DNA of 64,000 nucleotides, from the NCBI GenBank assembly GCA_046051225.1, contig JBJOOR010000010.1:75521-139520 (forward strand), given 5' to 3'. Position 1 is the first letter of the stretch. Every line of letters starts with the position of its first letter. Below are positions 39,047-48,310 of the stretch, in pieces. The position numbers and the translations under genes were made by a program. The notes beneath the pieces are model-generated. The model did not search any database. It saw nothing but the letters and a program-made list of their open reading frames with translations, and had not been told where the DNA came from. This stretch comes from CAIODY01 sp046051225. GTDB taxonomy: Bacteria > Bacteroidota > Bacteroidia > Chitinophagales > CAIODY01.

Positions 39047-40702
39047 TTAGATAGCGCTAAATGGCACTTCGCCACGACTTAATTGCGCTTCAATTTTTTG
39101 TTCATGATATTTTAATGATGCTTCGATAAACGAAACAAATAATGGATGAGGGTTTTCAACCGTACTTTTTAATTCGGGATGAAATTGTACACCAATAAAA
39201 TAAGGATGATTTTTCAATTCGACAATTTCAACCAAATGCTTTTGGTTGTTGATACCTGTAGCAATCATTCCCGATTTTTCAAATTGATCTAAATACAAAT
39301 TATTAAATTCGTAACGATGACGATGACGTTCTTTTACATGACGATGCTTGTATGCTTTATGCGCTATCGAATCATCCTTTACATCGCAATCATACGAACC
39401 TAAACGCATGGTGCCACCCTTTTGGCTAATAGTACGTTGGTCTTCCATCATGTGTATTACTGGATGAGCTGTGTTTGCATCCACTTCGGCTGTATGTGCT
39501 TCTTTCAGGTTCAATACATTTCTTGCAAATTCAATTACTGCACATTGCATTCCGAAACAAATACCAAAAAATGGAATATTGTTTTCACGGATATATTTAA
39601 TAGAAGCAATTTTCCCTTCAATTCCTCTGCCACCAAATCCAGGCGCAACAAGCACTCCATCAAAATGTGATAATTTTTCTTTAAAATTTTCTTCCGTTAA
39701 AAATTCGCTATGCACCGTTTCAACTCTTACTTTACAATCGTTGCTTACACCTGCATGAATAAATGCCTCATGGATGGATTTATAAGCATCTTGCAATTCA
39801 ACATATTTACCTACTAAGCCAATGGTAACTTCGTGTTTAGGATTTTTCAATTTACTTAAAAAGTTATTCCATTTTTTTAAATCAGGTTCTTGTGTAGCTG
39901 GTAGATTTAGTTTTTCTAACACAGTTAAGTCTAACTTTTCACGAAGCATTTCCATGGGTACATCGTAAATGGTATCAACATCTCGGGCTTCGATTACACT
40001 ATTAACAGTAACATTGCAGAACAAAGCTAATTTGCGGCGCAAATCCATATTCAACGGCATTTCGGTACGACAAACTAAAATATCCGGCTGAATCCCAACC
40101 TCTAATAAATCTTTTACCGAATGTTGTGTAGGTTTTGTTTTTAATTCTTTGGCCGATTTTAAATATGGCACTAATGTAAGATGAATTACTAATGCATTTT
40201 GATTTCCTTTTTCCCATTTCATTTGTCTAATAGACTCAATGAAAGGCAAGCCTTCAATATCGCCAACAGTTCCACCAATTTCGGTAATAATAATATCGTA
40301 TTCGCCTGTAACGCTTAATGCCGTCATTCGGCGTTTGATTTCATTGGTGATATGCGGAATTACTTGCACTGTTTTTCCTAAAAAAACACCTTCACGTTCA
40401 TGATTAATAACCGTTTGATAAATTTTACCAGTAGTAACATTATTAGCTTGTGAGGTAGGAATATTTAAAAATCGTTCGTAATGCCCCAAATCCAAATCGG
40501 TTTCGGCGCCATCATCCGTTACATAACATTCACCATGCTCATAAGGATTTAAAGTGCCCGGATCAACATTAATATAAGGGTCAAATTTTTGAATAGTAAC
40601 TCTATATCCACGAGATTGCAATAACTTGGCTAAAGACGCAGCCACAATGCCTTTGCCTAAAGAAGAAGATACACCACCAGTAACAAATACATACTTTGTC
40701 AT
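39047..40702 (-). CDS. pyrG: CTP synthase
   Basis: PyrG aminates UTP to CTP using glutamine and ATP, the last step of pyrimidine nucleotide synthesis. The start is ATG at 40702 (MTKYVFVTGGVSSSLGKG); a 23-residue upstream extension has no homology. The 551-residue chain has the synthetase domain (KFDPYINVDPGTLNPYEHGE, SDDGAETDLDLGHYERF) and a C-terminal glutaminase with nucleophile Cys in PFFGICFGMQ and the His-Glu pair in GVQFHPELKS. It is a single gene, divergent from truB. Confidence 0.97.
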   Translation of the reverse strand: MTKYVFVTGGVSSSLGKGIVAASLAKLLQSRGYRVTIQKFDPYINVDPGTLNPYEHGECYVTDDGAETDLDLGHYERFLNIPTSQANNVTTGKIYQTVINHEREGVFLGKTVQVIPHITNEIKRRMTALSVTGEYDIIITEIGGTVGDIEGLPFIESIRQMKWEKGNQNALVIHLTLVPYLKSAKELKTKPTQHSVKDLLEVGIQPDILVCRTEMPLNMDLRRKLALFCNVTVNSVIEARDVDTIYDVPMEMLREKLDLTVLEKLNLPATQEPDLKKWNNFLSKLKNPKHEVTIGLVGKYVELQDAYKSIHEAFIHAGVSNDCKVRVETVHSEFLTEENFKEKLSHFDGVLVAPGFGGRGIEGKIASIKYIRENNIPFFGICFGMQCAVIEFARNVLNLKEAHTAEVDANTAHPVIHMMEDQRTISQKGGTMRLGSYDCDVKDDSIAHKAYKHRHVKERHRHRYEFNNLYLDQFEKSGMIATGINNQKHLVEIVELKNHPYFIGVQFHPELKSTVENPHPLFVSFIEASLKYHEQKIEAQLSRGEVPFSAI

Positions 40703-40833
40703 AACGGGGGATAAAAGTAGAATTATATTTTCAGAAAATGATGATACCGCATAGAAATAAGTTTTGCACAACCCATAGAATAAAAAAATTGATTGTATTT
40801 TATACCTTCGCTGCTCAATTTTTTTATCTATAA

Positions 40834-41523
40834 ATGGCTTACAACTTTGCTGAAGGCGAAATTATTTTAATCAATAAATCCTTAACATGGACATCCTTTG
40901 ACGTAGTTAGAAAAATAATTTATACCACCCGATTTAAAAAGATTGGTCATGCTGGAACATTAGACCCATTAGCTACTGGCTTACTTATCTTGGCTACTGG
41001 CAAAAAAACAAAATTGATTTCTACATTTCAAAATACGAAAAAAGAATATACCGGCATTATTACATTGGGGGGCACTACCCCTTGTTTCGATTTAGAAATT
41101 CCTGTTGATACATTGCACCCTACAGAGCATATTACGAACGACATGATTTATGAAACAGCAGCTTCATTCGTTGGCGATCAAACCCAATATCCGCCTATCT
41201 ATTCGGCAGTAAAACAAAATGGGAAGCCGCTATATATTTTAGCAAGAAAAAAAGAAGATATAGAATTAAAAAAACGATTTATTACTATCTACGAATTTGA
41301 AATTACTAAAATTGAAATGCCCGATATCCACTTTAGAGTAGTTTGTGCAAGTGGTACTTATATTAGAAGTTTGGCAAATGATTTTGGAATAAGATTAAAA
41401 AGTGGTGCACATTTATCAAAACTTTGTAGAACCAAATCTGGCGATTTTGATTTAACAAATGTGCCAACTATTGATGAATGGATTGATGCTTATAAACAAA
41501 GCCAATTAGATTCAAGTTCTTAA
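40834..41523 (+). CDS. truB: tRNA pseudouridine-55 synthase
   Basis: TruB makes the pseudouridine of the T-loop in tRNA. The 229-residue protein has WTSFDVVRKI, the catalytic Asp44 in GHAGTLDPLATGLL, and the YPPIYSAVKQNGKPLYILAR and VVCASGTYIRSLANDFG motifs. It is short because it lacks the C-terminal PUA extension of E. coli TruB, as in other Bacteroidota. The thyA-folA pair follows 63 bp later on the same strand. Confidence 0.96.
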   Translation: MAYNFAEGEIILINKSLTWTSFDVVRKIIYTTRFKKIGHAGTLDPLATGLLILATGKKTKLISTFQNTKKEYTGIITLGGTTPCFDLEIPVDTLHPTEHITNDMIYETAASFVGDQTQYPPIYSAVKQNGKPLYILARKKEDIELKKRFITIYEFEITKIEMPDIHFRVVCASGTYIRSLANDFGIRLKSGAHLSKLCRTKSGDFDLTNVPTIDEWIDAYKQSQLDSSS

Positions 41524-41586
41524 TTTGTTTATAACTTCAATTCTAAATTCATTTATCAAGATTATTTTTACAAAAAAAATATTGCT

Positions 41587-42381
41587 TTGAAAGTTTATTT
41601 AGATTTACTACAACACATTTTAGATAAAGGTATAATTAAAACCGACAGAACTGGAACAGGCACACAAAGTGTGTTTGGCTATCAAATGCGATTTGATTTA
41701 AGCGAAGGTTTTCCATTGTTAACCACAAAGAAATTACATACCAAAAGTATTTTTCATGAATTGCTTTGGTTTTTAAAAGGCGATACAAACATTAAATATT
41801 TAAAAGAAAATGGTGTAAGTATTTGGGATGAATGGGCTGATGCTGATGGCGAATTAGGACCTGTATATGGTCGTCAATGGCGCAGTTGGCAATGCATAGA
41901 TGGAAGTGTGGTTGATCAAATTTCAAACTTAATCACTCAAATAAAAACAAAACCCGATTCAAGAAGATTAATTGTAAGTGCTTGGAATGTGGCAGATGTA
42001 GAGAAAATGGCTTTACCACCCTGTCATTGTTTATTTCAATTTTATGTAGCCAATGGAAAATTAAGCTGTCAATTATATCAACGTAGCGCCGATGTATTTT
42101 TAGGTGTGCCTTTTAACATTGCTTCTTATGCCTTATTAACGTGTATGATTGCACAAGTATGTGATTTAGAAGCTGGTGAATTTGTGCATACATTAGGCGA
42201 TGCTCATTTATATTTAAATCATATTGAGCAAACAAAATTGCAATTAACCCGTGATATAAAACCATTGCCTACATTGCAATTAAATAAAAATGTAACAGAT
42301 ATTTTTGGTTTTACAATTGATGATATTGTAATTGCAGATTACCACCCTCATCCATCTATTAAAGCACCCATTGCAGTTTAA
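41587..42381 (+). CDS. thyA: Thymidylate synthase
   Basis: ThyA methylates dUMP to dTMP with methylene-tetrahydrofolate. The 264-residue length and Cys146 in LPPCHCLFQFYV coincide with the E. coli enzyme. Other motifs are FPLLTTKKLH, GPVYGRQWR, the phosphate-binding RR pair of PDSRRLIVSAWN and DVFLGVPFNIASYA. The start is TTG (MKVYLDLLQHILDKG); no ATG precedes the conserved N-terminus. folA begins 6 bp downstream, a natural pairing since DHFR recycles the dihydrofolate made here. Confidence 0.97.
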   Translation: MKVYLDLLQHILDKGIIKTDRTGTGTQSVFGYQMRFDLSEGFPLLTTKKLHTKSIFHELLWFLKGDTNIKYLKENGVSIWDEWADADGELGPVYGRQWRSWQCIDGSVVDQISNLITQIKTKPDSRRLIVSAWNVADVEKMALPPCHCLFQFYVANGKLSCQLYQRSADVFLGVPFNIASYALLTCMIAQVCDLEAGEFVHTLGDAHLYLNHIEQTKLQLTRDIKPLPTLQLNKNVTDIFGFTIDDIVIADYHPHPSIKAPIAV

Positions 42382-42387
42382 AAAATT

Positions 42388-42897
42388 ATGCATATTTCTA
42401 TTATAGTTGCCACTTCTAAAAACAATGCTATTGGTATAAACAATCAACTACCATGGCATTTGCCAGCCGATTTAAAATATTTTAAACAGCTTACCACGGG
42501 GCATGTAATAGTGATGGGTAGCAATACTTATTTATCAATTGGTAAACCATTGCCCAATAGAACTACAATTGTAATTACATCGCAACAAAACCCAAGTTGG
42601 AAAGTAGATGGAATTTATATAGTTCATTCAATTAATGAAGCCATTGAAAAAGCAAAAGCTTTAAACGAAACTGAATGTTTTATTATTGGTGGAGCAAAAA
42701 TTTATGAACAAACTATTCATCTTGCCAATAAAATTTACAATACAAAAATTGATATTGAATTAGAAAAAGCGGATGCATTTTTTCCTACCCTAAATGAATT
42801 AGAATGGAAAACAATTTCGGAAGAAAAACATGAGGCTGATGAAAAAAACAAAATGAATTACTCTTTTATTGTACAAATGAAAACAAGTAAAAAATAA
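42388..42897 (+). CDS. folA: Dihydrofolate reductase
   Basis: DHFR reduces dihydrofolate to tetrahydrofolate with NADPH. The 169-residue protein has IVATSKNNAIGINNQLPWHL at the N-terminus, the catalytic Asp28 (LPADLKYFK), VIVMGSNTY, and IIGGAKIYEQ in the C-terminal half. It is the second gene of the thyA-folA operon and is convergent with the FAD-reductase gene. Confidence 0.96.
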   Translation: MHISIIVATSKNNAIGINNQLPWHLPADLKYFKQLTTGHVIVMGSNTYLSIGKPLPNRTTIVITSQQNPSWKVDGIYIVHSINEAIEKAKALNETECFIIGGAKIYEQTIHLANKIYNTKIDIELEKADAFFPTLNELEWKTISEEKHEADEKNKMNYSFIVQMKTSKK

Positions 42898-42914
42898 TAT
42901 TTAGCTTTCACTTT

Positions 42915-44165
42915 TTACTTCAAGTTAAACAACAATTTAAAATAAAAACTTGGCTTTTTAAATTGTTCACGTACTTCTAAATTTTCAAACATATTAATCA
43001 ATGTATCTTGCAAAAGCTTGCTGCGGTTGGCTTTTCGTACTATCCAATTAAACAACCATTTATTATTTACCAATTGTTGCAAGCGATAGCTTAATTGCAA
43101 TTCATCACCTAATTCTTTATTAACGGCAGTGTCATAATTTTTCATTTCAACTGCTGTAAAATTATTTTTTGCTATACAATCTAAAGTTTGCATAGCAGCT
43201 AGTTTTCCACTAAGCATAGCATTGCCAACACCTTCGCCAGTAAATGGATCAATCAATGAAGCTGCATCACCCACCAACATAAATCGTTCGCCACTAATAT
43301 TTCTTTTTTTACTGCCCAGCGGCAAACCATATCCTTTAATATCATCTATCAATTCAGCATTTTTAAACCGTATTTTTAATGTTGGATTGGTTTCAATAAT
43401 ATTCAACATTTCTTTTTTCAAATTTACTTTTCGGCTGCTTACATGGTCGCTGCGCATTCCTACGCCTACGTTTGCAGTGCCATCGGGCAATGGAAAAATC
43501 CAAAAATAACCAGGCAAAAATTCTTTTAAAAAATGCAATTCAATAAAATTGTATTCACTTAATCCTTCAATGCCTTTGTAATAAGCTCGTAAGCCAGCGC
43601 AATAATGCTGATGCTCCACTTCTATTTTTCCAATTCGTTTACTAAATTGCGAATGAGCACCATTAGCTGCAATTACAATATCAGCAAGGCATTCAAAGCT
43701 GCCATCATTACTTTTAATCAACCATTTTTCATCTTTTAATGCAAATGATGCAATATCCGTTTCTTCATACAAATGAATCAATGGCTGACGTTTTACTTCA
43801 TCAATCAAAAAATTATCAAAATCAATTCGTTTAGCTACAAAGCCTGGTGTGATTTTATTGGTTTTAAAATCTTTTTTAAATGGTAATTTTATCGATTCTA
43901 AATTGGGTGCTACAAACTCAACACCATAGCATGGTACTTGCACATTCATTTTTTCAAAAGCCGAAATCAATTCAGGATTTATTTCACGTAATCTATCCAA
44001 CACTTTGCCGCTTAATGCATCGCCGCATATTTTATCTCGTGGAAATTTTGCTTTATCTACCAATACACATTCAATTCCTGCTTTTGCCAAATACAAGGCT
44101 GTGGCTGCTCCGCCAGGTCCAGCACCAATAATTAAAACTTTAGTAGAAATTTTATTTATAATCAT
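42915..44165 (-). CDS. FAD-dependent oxidoreductase, geranylgeranyl reductase family
   Basis: The start is ATG at 44165 (MIINKISTKVLIIGAG), preferred over a TTG 21 bp upstream. The 416-residue protein has an FAD Rossmann motif VLIIGAGPGGAATALYLAKAG, the KICGDALSG motif typical of geranylgeranyl-reductase-like flavoproteins, and GDAASLIDPFTGEGVGNAMLSG, which binds the FAD ribityl part. These enzymes reduce isoprenoid chains or halogenate/hydroxylate aromatic compounds; the substrate here is not evident. It is the third gene of an operon behind the ABM and DUF62 genes. Confidence 0.9.
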   Translation of the reverse strand: MIINKISTKVLIIGAGPGGAATALYLAKAGIECVLVDKAKFPRDKICGDALSGKVLDRLREINPELISAFEKMNVQVPCYGVEFVAPNLESIKLPFKKDFKTNKITPGFVAKRIDFDNFLIDEVKRQPLIHLYEETDIASFALKDEKWLIKSNDGSFECLADIVIAANGAHSQFSKRIGKIEVEHQHYCAGLRAYYKGIEGLSEYNFIELHFLKEFLPGYFWIFPLPDGTANVGVGMRSDHVSSRKVNLKKEMLNIIETNPTLKIRFKNAELIDDIKGYGLPLGSKKRNISGERFMLVGDAASLIDPFTGEGVGNAMLSGKLAAMQTLDCIAKNNFTAVEMKNYDTAVNKELGDELQLSYRLQQLVNNKWLFNWIVRKANRSKLLQDTLINMFENLEVREQFKKPSFYFKLLFNLK

Positions 44166-44178
44166 GTGTGGTTTTATA

Positions 44179-44466
44179 TTAAACAAATTGTGCTACACTC
44201 CATGCCTCGGGCTTATCATTAAAATGGATTTTTGTTTTTGCCCATACTTCGCTAAATAAATCAGATTGGCGATAATTATTCAAATCATTTTCGGTTTGCC
44301 AATGGCTGTATGTAAAAAAAATGTTTTTATTGTTAATGTCATTTAGTAATTCAACATGAATACAGCCATTAAAACTTTTGATGAGTGGCTGCGATTGATT
44401 GAAAATTTCAATAAAAGTAGAAATGGCTTCGGGCTTGAATGATAGCTTTACAATTCTGATAATCAT
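44179..44466 (-). CDS. Antibiotic biosynthesis monooxygenase (ABM) domain protein
   Basis: The 95-residue protein is one ABM ferredoxin-like domain: MIIRIVKLSFKPEAISTFIEIF as the first strand and helix, GCIHVELLND in the second strand and IFFTYSHWQTENDLNNYRQS with the conserved Trp-containing strand. Members dimerise and act as quinol monooxygenases, haem-degrading enzymes or of unknown function. It lies 5 bp after the DUF62 gene and 13 bp before the FAD-reductase gene, so all three are probably co-transcribed. Confidence 0.8.
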   Translation of the reverse strand: MIIRIVKLSFKPEAISTFIEIFNQSQPLIKSFNGCIHVELLNDINNKNIFFTYSHWQTENDLNNYRQSDLFSEVWAKTKIHFNDKPEAWSVAQFV

Positions 44467-44471
44467 AGTTT

Positions 44472-45242
44472 TTATTCAAAAATAATTTTAATAGTATCGC
44501 CTTCTTTTAGGTTAAAAATTTTGCTGATATTATAATTTCTAATACCAATTTCTAAATACCCGAATTGATTAAAATAAGCAACAGGCTCATAAGGCTTTAC
44601 ATTAAATAAATGTGTTTCAATTTTGGTAAGCTGCTCTTTATAACCATAATTAATACTAATTTTTTTATTGGCTATAAGATGTTCAATTTTATTACGATGA
44701 ATATTTGAAATTAAATTACCAAAATCATCAATGAACCAAATCCAGCCAGTGATGCTATTTTCAGTTATTTTAAATGGATGCGGTAAAAGCTTTTTATAAT
44801 CATTAGAATCGCTATTTGCCCACTTAGTATTTTTTATTTCTATCAATTCTGCAATTGATTTAGCAATGTGTTGATAGAAAAATTGCGATTCGTGTAGCTT
44901 GCCAAATGAAACAATCTCAACTTTTTCATCTTTAAATAAATACGAAAAAATACCATTATCAATAGCAACAAATAAATGATTTTTATATCTAACAGCTTTT
45001 AGTTCATCTAATCTATTGGCAAAAACATTTACCATTAATAAATGGATAGCGCCTTCTTCAAATTGTTGATATAAATTATCTACCAAATAAGCAGCATGCG
45101 ATATTTGAAATGGTTTTATAGAATGGCTAAAATCTGTATATGCCACATTTGGCAATACTCTTGAAATTGCTAATTTCATAAGCATTACTGAACCATCATT
45201 GGTTCCAAAATCACTTGTAAGTGTTATTAACTGTGTTTGCAA
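44472..45242 (-). CDS. SAM hydroxide adenosyltransferase/halogenase-like (DUF62) protein with altered active site
   Basis: The 256-residue protein matches the DUF62 fold (S-adenosylmethionine hydroxide adenosyltransferases and fluorinases). It keeps TSDFGTNDGSVMLMK, the later FVAIDNGIFSYLF and a C-terminal SAM-binding barrel. The family motif DPGVGTxRR is replaced by NVFANRLDE at residues 72-80, and the usual HGRD is FYQH, so the Asp-Arg-His triad is not visible. It probably does not hydrolyse SAM in the standard way. It begins with TTG (no ATG before TSDFG) and leads the three-gene operon. CAAAGGTA at 45275-45282 (TACCTTTG on the minus strand) is a likely -7 element. Confidence 0.8.
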   Translation of the reverse strand: MQTQLITLTSDFGTNDGSVMLMKLAISRVLPNVAYTDFSHSIKPFQISHAAYLVDNLYQQFEEGAIHLLMVNVFANRLDELKAVRYKNHLFVAIDNGIFSYLFKDEKVEIVSFGKLHESQFFYQHIAKSIAELIEIKNTKWANSDSNDYKKLLPHPFKITENSITGWIWFIDDFGNLISNIHRNKIEHLIANKKISINYGYKEQLTKIETHLFNVKPYEPVAYFNQFGYLEIGIRNYNISKIFNLKEGDTIKIIFE

Positions 45243-45274
45243 AAGCTGATAGGAGTGTTATATATTTACAAATG

Positions 45275-45282
45275 CAAAGGTA
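45275..45282 (-). promoter_or_regulatory. Candidate -7 element TACCTTTG of the DUF62 operon
   Basis: On the minus strand TACCTTTG matches TAnnTTTG, 33 bp before the TTG start. The -33 TTG is absent. Confidence 0.4.
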
Positions 45283-45324
45283 AACGCTTACATTCATTTT
45301 TATTAAAAATAAATACAACTTACT

Positions 45325-46305
45325 ATGAACGAAACCACAATTCATCTCGAAGGCATTAATCCTGTTGATTTTTTTGGAATTAATAATTCTAAATTAGAAA
45401 TTTTGCGCCGCTATTTTCCTGAAGTAAAAATTAATGCAAGGGGCAGCGCCATTAAATTATTGGGCAATCAAAAAGATAGAGAATTATTAGAAGAGAAGAT
45501 TTACCAAATTATTTCATTGGTTGAAAAATATGGTAAAGTAAGCGATAGAAGTGTAGAAAGCCTTGTAGGTGGCGATGAAGCCAGCCACGAAATAAGTATG
45601 CCCGATATGACCGAAGATGTAATAGTGTATGGCACAAATGGGCATGTGGTAAAAAGTAGAACTGAAAATCAAAAAAAATTAGTAGCCGCAGCCGAAAAAA
45701 ATGATGTGGTATTTGCCATTGGGCCAGCAGGTACGGGCAAAACCTACACTGCCGTGGCTTTGGCAGTAAGAGCCTTGAAAAATAAATGGGTTAAAAAAAT
45801 TGTATTAACTCGGCCAGCTGTTGAGGCTGGTGAAAGTTTAGGGTTTTTACCAGGTGACTTAAAAGAAAAAATAGACCCTTATTTACGTCCTTTATACGAT
45901 GCACTAGATGATATGATTCCTGCTGATAAATTGCAATATTATATGGCAAATAGGGTTATCGAAATTGCTCCATTAGCATTTATGAGAGGCAGAACTTTAG
46001 ATAATGCTTTTATTATTTTAGATGAAGCCCAAAATACAACCGATTTGCAATTAAAAATGTTGCTAACCCGAATAGGACCAAGCGCCAAAGCCATTATCAC
46101 TGGTGATTTAACGCAAGTAGATTTACCAAAATATCAACGCAGCGGTTTATACAAAGCATTAGATATTTTAAAAGATATTGATGGAATTGCAATTGTTAGA
46201 TTAGGCGAAAGCGATGTGGTTCGTCATCGATTAGTAAAACAAATCATTAAAGCTTATGATAGCTCGGATGAGCAACCTGAAAATAGCAGTGAATTACCTA
46301 AATAA
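45325..46305 (+). CDS. PhoH family ATPase
   Basis: The 326-residue protein has an N-terminal KH-like region (to about 80) and a PhoH ATPase core with Walker A GPAGTGKT (133-140), TRPAVEAGESLGFLPGD, and Walker B AFIILDEAQNTT. PhoH proteins are thought to act as RNA helicase or RNase-linked ATPases; their role is not settled. It is transcribed alone, divergent from the DUF62 operon, and closed by a hairpin it shares with the convergent Gfo/Idh gene. Confidence 0.93.
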   Translation: MNETTIHLEGINPVDFFGINNSKLEILRRYFPEVKINARGSAIKLLGNQKDRELLEEKIYQIISLVEKYGKVSDRSVESLVGGDEASHEISMPDMTEDVIVYGTNGHVVKSRTENQKKLVAAAEKNDVVFAIGPAGTGKTYTAVALAVRALKNKWVKKIVLTRPAVEAGESLGFLPGDLKEKIDPYLRPLYDALDDMIPADKLQYYMANRVIEIAPLAFMRGRTLDNAFIILDEAQNTTDLQLKMLLTRIGPSAKAIITGDLTQVDLPKYQRSGLYKALDILKDIDGIAIVRLGESDVVRHRLVKQIIKAYDSSDEQPENSSELPK

Positions 46306-46312
46306 CTAAAAC

Positions 46313-46344
46313 ATAAAGCGGTTAAAATTTCTTAGCCGCTTTAT
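46313..46344. terminator. Hairpin terminator between phoH and the Gfo/Idh gene
   Basis: A 13-bp stem with one G-T pair (46313-46325 with 46332-46344, containing AAAGCGG/CCGCTTT) has a 6-nt loop. It overlaps the last seven codons of the minus-strand gene and could end transcription from both sides. Confidence 0.75.
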
Positions 46345-47347
46345 ATATTTTTTCGATACTCGAAATTGATTTTACAGCTTCATCACCTTGTACCAACTTC
46401 ACTTTTTTATTAAATAAAATTAAATCTATTACTGCATCAAACACTTTGTGATGATTGCTACTACTACCTTGATATCCGCTTTGGTATTGGTTTGGCGCAT
46501 CATCATTAGATAATTGAAGTGGGTAATTAATATTTTTAATATTCCAGTATTCAATTTTATTCAAATACTGTCCACCAATTTTTACTGTTCCTTTTTCGCC
46601 AAAAAGTGTAATACTGCCTTCGTAGTTTTTTTCAAAAATATTATTGCTCCAAATAATTTTTCCTACTGTGCCATTTTCAAATTTCACAGTTGAGTTGCCG
46701 CTATCATCAATTTCTATTTTATGATTAAGCGTACTGATGGCAGCTTGTGCTGTTTCTATTTCGCCAAACCAATGCGTTAATAAATCAATAAAATGGCTGC
46801 CTTGTGTAAATAAAGCCCCTGATTCTGTTTTTAGTTTTCCTCTCCAATTCGATGTGTTGTAATAAGCATCATTCCTATTCCAAAGTATGTGGCAATGAGC
46901 TTCTATTATTTTTCCCAATTTATTTTTTGCTAATAATTTACCAACTTCTTCAACAGGAAAATTGTATCTATTTTGTTTTACAACAATTAATTGGCGATTG
47001 TATTTTATTGCCGCTGCATTCATTTTTTTTGCATCAGATGATGTTAAGCACATTGGTTTTTCGACTAACACATGCTTACCATTTTTTAATGCTTCAATAC
47101 TCATTAATGCATGCAAATGATGGGGTGTACAAATATTTACAATATCAATTTTGGGGTTAGTAATTATCTCGTTAAATGAAGTTGTAAAAGAATAATTACC
47201 TATAATTATTGATGAAGGATTTTTACTTTTTTCAATATCACATGCAGCTATTACATTGGCATTTTTATTTTGCAATAATACATGCAAATGCCTATTACCA
47301 ATGTTTCCACAACCTATTACAGCAAAGTTTAATTTTTTGTTAGTCAT
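46322..47347 (-). CDS. Gfo/Idh/MocA family oxidoreductase
   Basis: NAD(P)-dependent sugar or inositol dehydrogenases of this family have an N-terminal Rossmann fold, here VIGCGNIGNRHLHVL, with the catalytic Lys motif VLVEKPMCLT. The C-terminal domain has RGKLKTESGALFTQGSHFID with the expected Gly-His region. At 341 residues the length is normal. It lies 17 bp downstream of the rhomboid gene and may be co-transcribed with it. The substrate is not identifiable. Confidence 0.88.
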   Translation of the reverse strand: MTNKKLNFAVIGCGNIGNRHLHVLLQNKNANVIAACDIEKSKNPSSIIIGNYSFTTSFNEIITNPKIDIVNICTPHHLHALMSIEALKNGKHVLVEKPMCLTSSDAKKMNAAAIKYNRQLIVVKQNRYNFPVEEVGKLLAKNKLGKIIEAHCHILWNRNDAYYNTSNWRGKLKTESGALFTQGSHFIDLLTHWFGEIETAQAAISTLNHKIEIDDSGNSTVKFENGTVGKIIWSNNIFEKNYEGSITLFGEKGTVKIGGQYLNKIEYWNIKNINYPLQLSNDDAPNQYQSGYQGSSSNHHKVFDAVIDLILFNKKVKLVQGDEAVKSISSIEKIYKAAKKF

Positions 47348-47364
47348 TAATTTCTATATCAATA

Positions 47365-48204
47365 TTAATAGAAAGTGGTTTTGTTTTTTTTGTTCCAATA
47401 ATAAATTAAAATAAACCCAAATAGCATTCCGCCCAAATGAGCTACATGGGCAATGTTATCATCGGCAGAGTTTCGCCAGGTTGAAAAAAGTTCGATGCCA
47501 GCATAAATTAAAACTAAATATTTTGCTTTAATAGGAATGAAAAATTGGAAATAAATAATGCTGTTTGGAAATAAATAACCGTAGCCTAACAACACACCAT
47601 ATACAGCACCTGATGCACCAATCATAGGCTCTGCAAATCTTGAATCTGCATTTGCCAAATTCAATTTATAATGGGTTACAATACTTTTAAATGAATCAAT
47701 TAGTTGCACATTATTGGGGTTCGATTTCCATACACTAACTTGGTTAATAATATCATCAGTTGCTTGTAAATGATTTTTTTGTAAAAAAGTAATAAAAGCA
47801 TTTGCGGATGGATGTTGAATAAATAAATCGGCAGATGCTATGGCTTGCAGATAGCTAAAATATTCGTATCCTAAGTAACAGAACGCTGCACCAATGCCTG
47901 TTACAAAATAGAATATCAAAAATCGTTTTGCGCCCCATACTTTTTCCAACACGGTTCCAAACATCCACAAGGAAAACATATTCAAAAAAATATGAAAAAT
48001 ATCTGCATGCATAAACATGTGTGTAATGATTTGCCAAACTCTAAATTTATTATTTAATGGAAAATGTAAACCTAGAAATTTATCTAAATCTAAACTCCCA
48101 TTCATATTAAATACAAATTTGGCTATATAGAATATTACATTGATAATAATAATATTCAAAATTACTGGCGTAATTGGACCTCGGTTTCCTATTCTTTCAT
48201 TCAT
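47365..48204 (-). CDS. Rhomboid family intramembrane serine protease
   Basis: Rhomboids cut transmembrane substrates within the membrane. The start is ATG at 48204 (MNERIGNRGPITPVI), not the TTG 12 bp upstream. Six hydrophobic segments are visible, with the HAD-containing loop (ITHMFMHADIFHIFLNMFSLWMFG), nucleophile Ser198 in GASGAVYG and His256 in HVAHLGGM. A soluble insert of about 75 residues (118-192) between helices 3 and 4 is typical of Bacteroidota members. At 279 residues the protein is complete. Confidence 0.93.
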   Translation of the reverse strand: MNERIGNRGPITPVILNIIIINVIFYIAKFVFNMNGSLDLDKFLGLHFPLNNKFRVWQIITHMFMHADIFHIFLNMFSLWMFGTVLEKVWGAKRFLIFYFVTGIGAAFCYLGYEYFSYLQAIASADLFIQHPSANAFITFLQKNHLQATDDIINQVSVWKSNPNNVQLIDSFKSIVTHYKLNLANADSRFAEPMIGASGAVYGVLLGYGYLFPNSIIYFQFFIPIKAKYLVLIYAGIELFSTWRNSADDNIAHVAHLGGMLFGFILIYYWNKKNKTTFY

Positions 48205-48213
48205 AATTAGTTG

Positions 48214-48245
48214 CAAAATTATTCCAAATATTTAGTTATTATCAA
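48214..48245 (-). promoter_or_regulatory. Candidate rhomboid promoter (TTG-N21-TAATTTTG)
   Basis: On the minus strand TTG (48245-48243) and TAATTTTG (48221-48214) are 21 bp apart. The -7 element ends 9 bp before the ATG, so the leader would be only a few bases. Confidence 0.4.
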
Positions 48246-48265
48246 CTAAATGCAATAACAAAATG

Positions 48266-48273
48266 TATTTTTG
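48266..48273 (+). promoter_or_regulatory. Candidate -7 element TATTTTTG of the PPIase gene
   Basis: TATTTTTG fits TAnnTTTG and lies 37 bp before the GTG start at 48311. Confidence 0.4.
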
Positions 48274-48310
48274 CGTTAAATCGTTTTATTAAATATTTTA
48301 AATTAAATAA

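Noticed and set aside
44472..45242. Annotation of the DUF62 gene as a fluorinase or chlorinase
   Set aside because: The halogenase and hydroxide transferase catalytic motifs are altered, so a specific enzyme name is not supported.
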